NCBI GenBank assembly: GCA_913061385.1
Contig: CAJXTM010000206.1
Span: 1-6,746, forward strand
DNA: 6,746 nucleotides
Source: an uncultured Rhodopirellula sp.
Lineage (GTDB): Bacteria; Planctomycetota; Planctomycetia; Pirellulales; Pirellulaceae
Direction: 5' to 3'
The notes under the pieces are model-generated. The model was not told where the DNA came from. It saw only the letters and a program-made list of their open reading frames with translations, and ran no database searches. Position numbers and translations under genes: made by a program. This document shows, in pieces, positions 6,624-6,746 of the stretch (within the stretch, counting starts at the first letter, position 1; every line of letters starts with the position of its first letter).

Positions 6624-6699
6624 ATGATGCGTCGACTGTCCGCGATCCTTGCTCTCACGTGTTTCACTGCCTCGGGAATGTTGGCGGCTGAGCCAGAGC
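6624..6699 (+). CDS. Exported protein, first 25 codons only, truncated by adapter
   Basis: The genomic part encodes a Sec signal peptide: MMRR, a hydrophobic core LSAILALTCF, then a likely cleavage near LAA followed by EPE at residues 20-25. The A-A-E-P ending resembles that of the propeller protein earlier in the window. The frame stays open to 6746, but from codon 26 it reads adapter sequence (SYTHLRAHET), so those residues must be discarded. No mature sequence is left to identify the family. From the context a planctomycete cytochrome-like DUF1549/DUF1553 protein or another secreted protein would be unsurprising; this is a guess. A good ribosome binding site and the 127 bp gap suggest it may follow the PPC gene in one unit, unless the palindrome at 6575-6597 is its own promoter. 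Confidence 0.7.
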
Positions 6700-6746
6700 C
6701 TGTCTCTTATACACATCTCCGAGCCCACGAGACCGAGGCTGATCTC
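6700..6746 (+). other. Illumina Nextera adapter contamination
   Basis: Bases 6700-6718 are CTGTCTCTTATACACATCT, the 19 bp Tn5 mosaic end used in Nextera libraries. Bases 6719-6733 are CCGAGCCCACGAGAC, the rest of the read-2 side adapter. CGAGGCTG at 6734-6741 sits exactly where the i7 index belongs and matches the one I recall as N710. ATCTC at 6742-6746 begins the P7-side sequence. This is untrimmed read-through at a contig end, not genome sequence and not a natural transposon. Confidence 0.98.

Noticed and set aside
6700..6718. Tn5 mosaic end as evidence of a natural transposon
   Set aside because: It is followed by the synthetic read-2 arm, an index and P7-side bases, so it comes from library preparation.
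6438..6728. A 96-residue leftward frame starting MGSEMCIRDR
   Set aside because: Its start is Nextera adapter sequence and its body is antisense to the PPC gene end and the spacer; it is an artefact.

Overview
The window looks like bulk chromosome from a planctomycete, probably a marine Pirellulales-type bacterium. This rests on gene content: a PQQ-like beta-propeller protein opening with W-x-x-F-R-G-P-N-G, a Tat-exported DUF1501 protein, and a large secreted protein with PPC (bacterial pre-peptidase C-terminal) domains. That combination is typical of planctomycetes. Base composition is moderate and even across the genes, and no mobile element, tRNA, rRNA or CRISPR array is visible. I infer the taxon; no marker gene is present.

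Layout: a FkbM-family methyltransferase gene runs leftward from 713 and leaves the window at base 1, so its C-terminus is missing. A divergent spacer of about 290 bp separates it from four rightward genes. These are the PQQ-like propeller protein (1007-2260), the DUF1501 protein (2676-3980, after a 415 bp non-coding leader with several small hairpins), the tandem-PPC protein (4052-6496), and the first 25 codons of another exported protein (from 6624). The last three have gaps of 71 and 127 bp and could be one transcription unit. The 415 bp gap makes the propeller gene a probable separate unit.

Function: all four rightward products carry export signals (three Sec-like, one Tat), so this is an envelope or secreted gene set. 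None can be given a defined reaction from sequence alone. The DUF1501 protein belongs to the alkaline phosphatase/sulfatase-like superfamily. The propeller and PPC/Ig-like proteins look like binding or scaffold proteins. The leftward methyltransferase probably belongs to a different unit, perhaps glycan or lipid modification.

The right end is not biological. Bases 6700-6746 are an Illumina Nextera transposase adapter: the 19 bp mosaic end, the read-2 adapter arm, an 8 bp index and the start of the P7 side. Genomic sequence therefore ends at 6699, and any translation across that point is artefactual.

I found no convincing new biological system. The most useful points are the adapter, the end-truncated methyltransferase, the start correction for DUF1501, a duplicated beta-sandwich-plus-PPC module in the 814-residue protein, and a perfect 9 bp palindrome before the last gene that also fits the sigma-54 promoter pattern.
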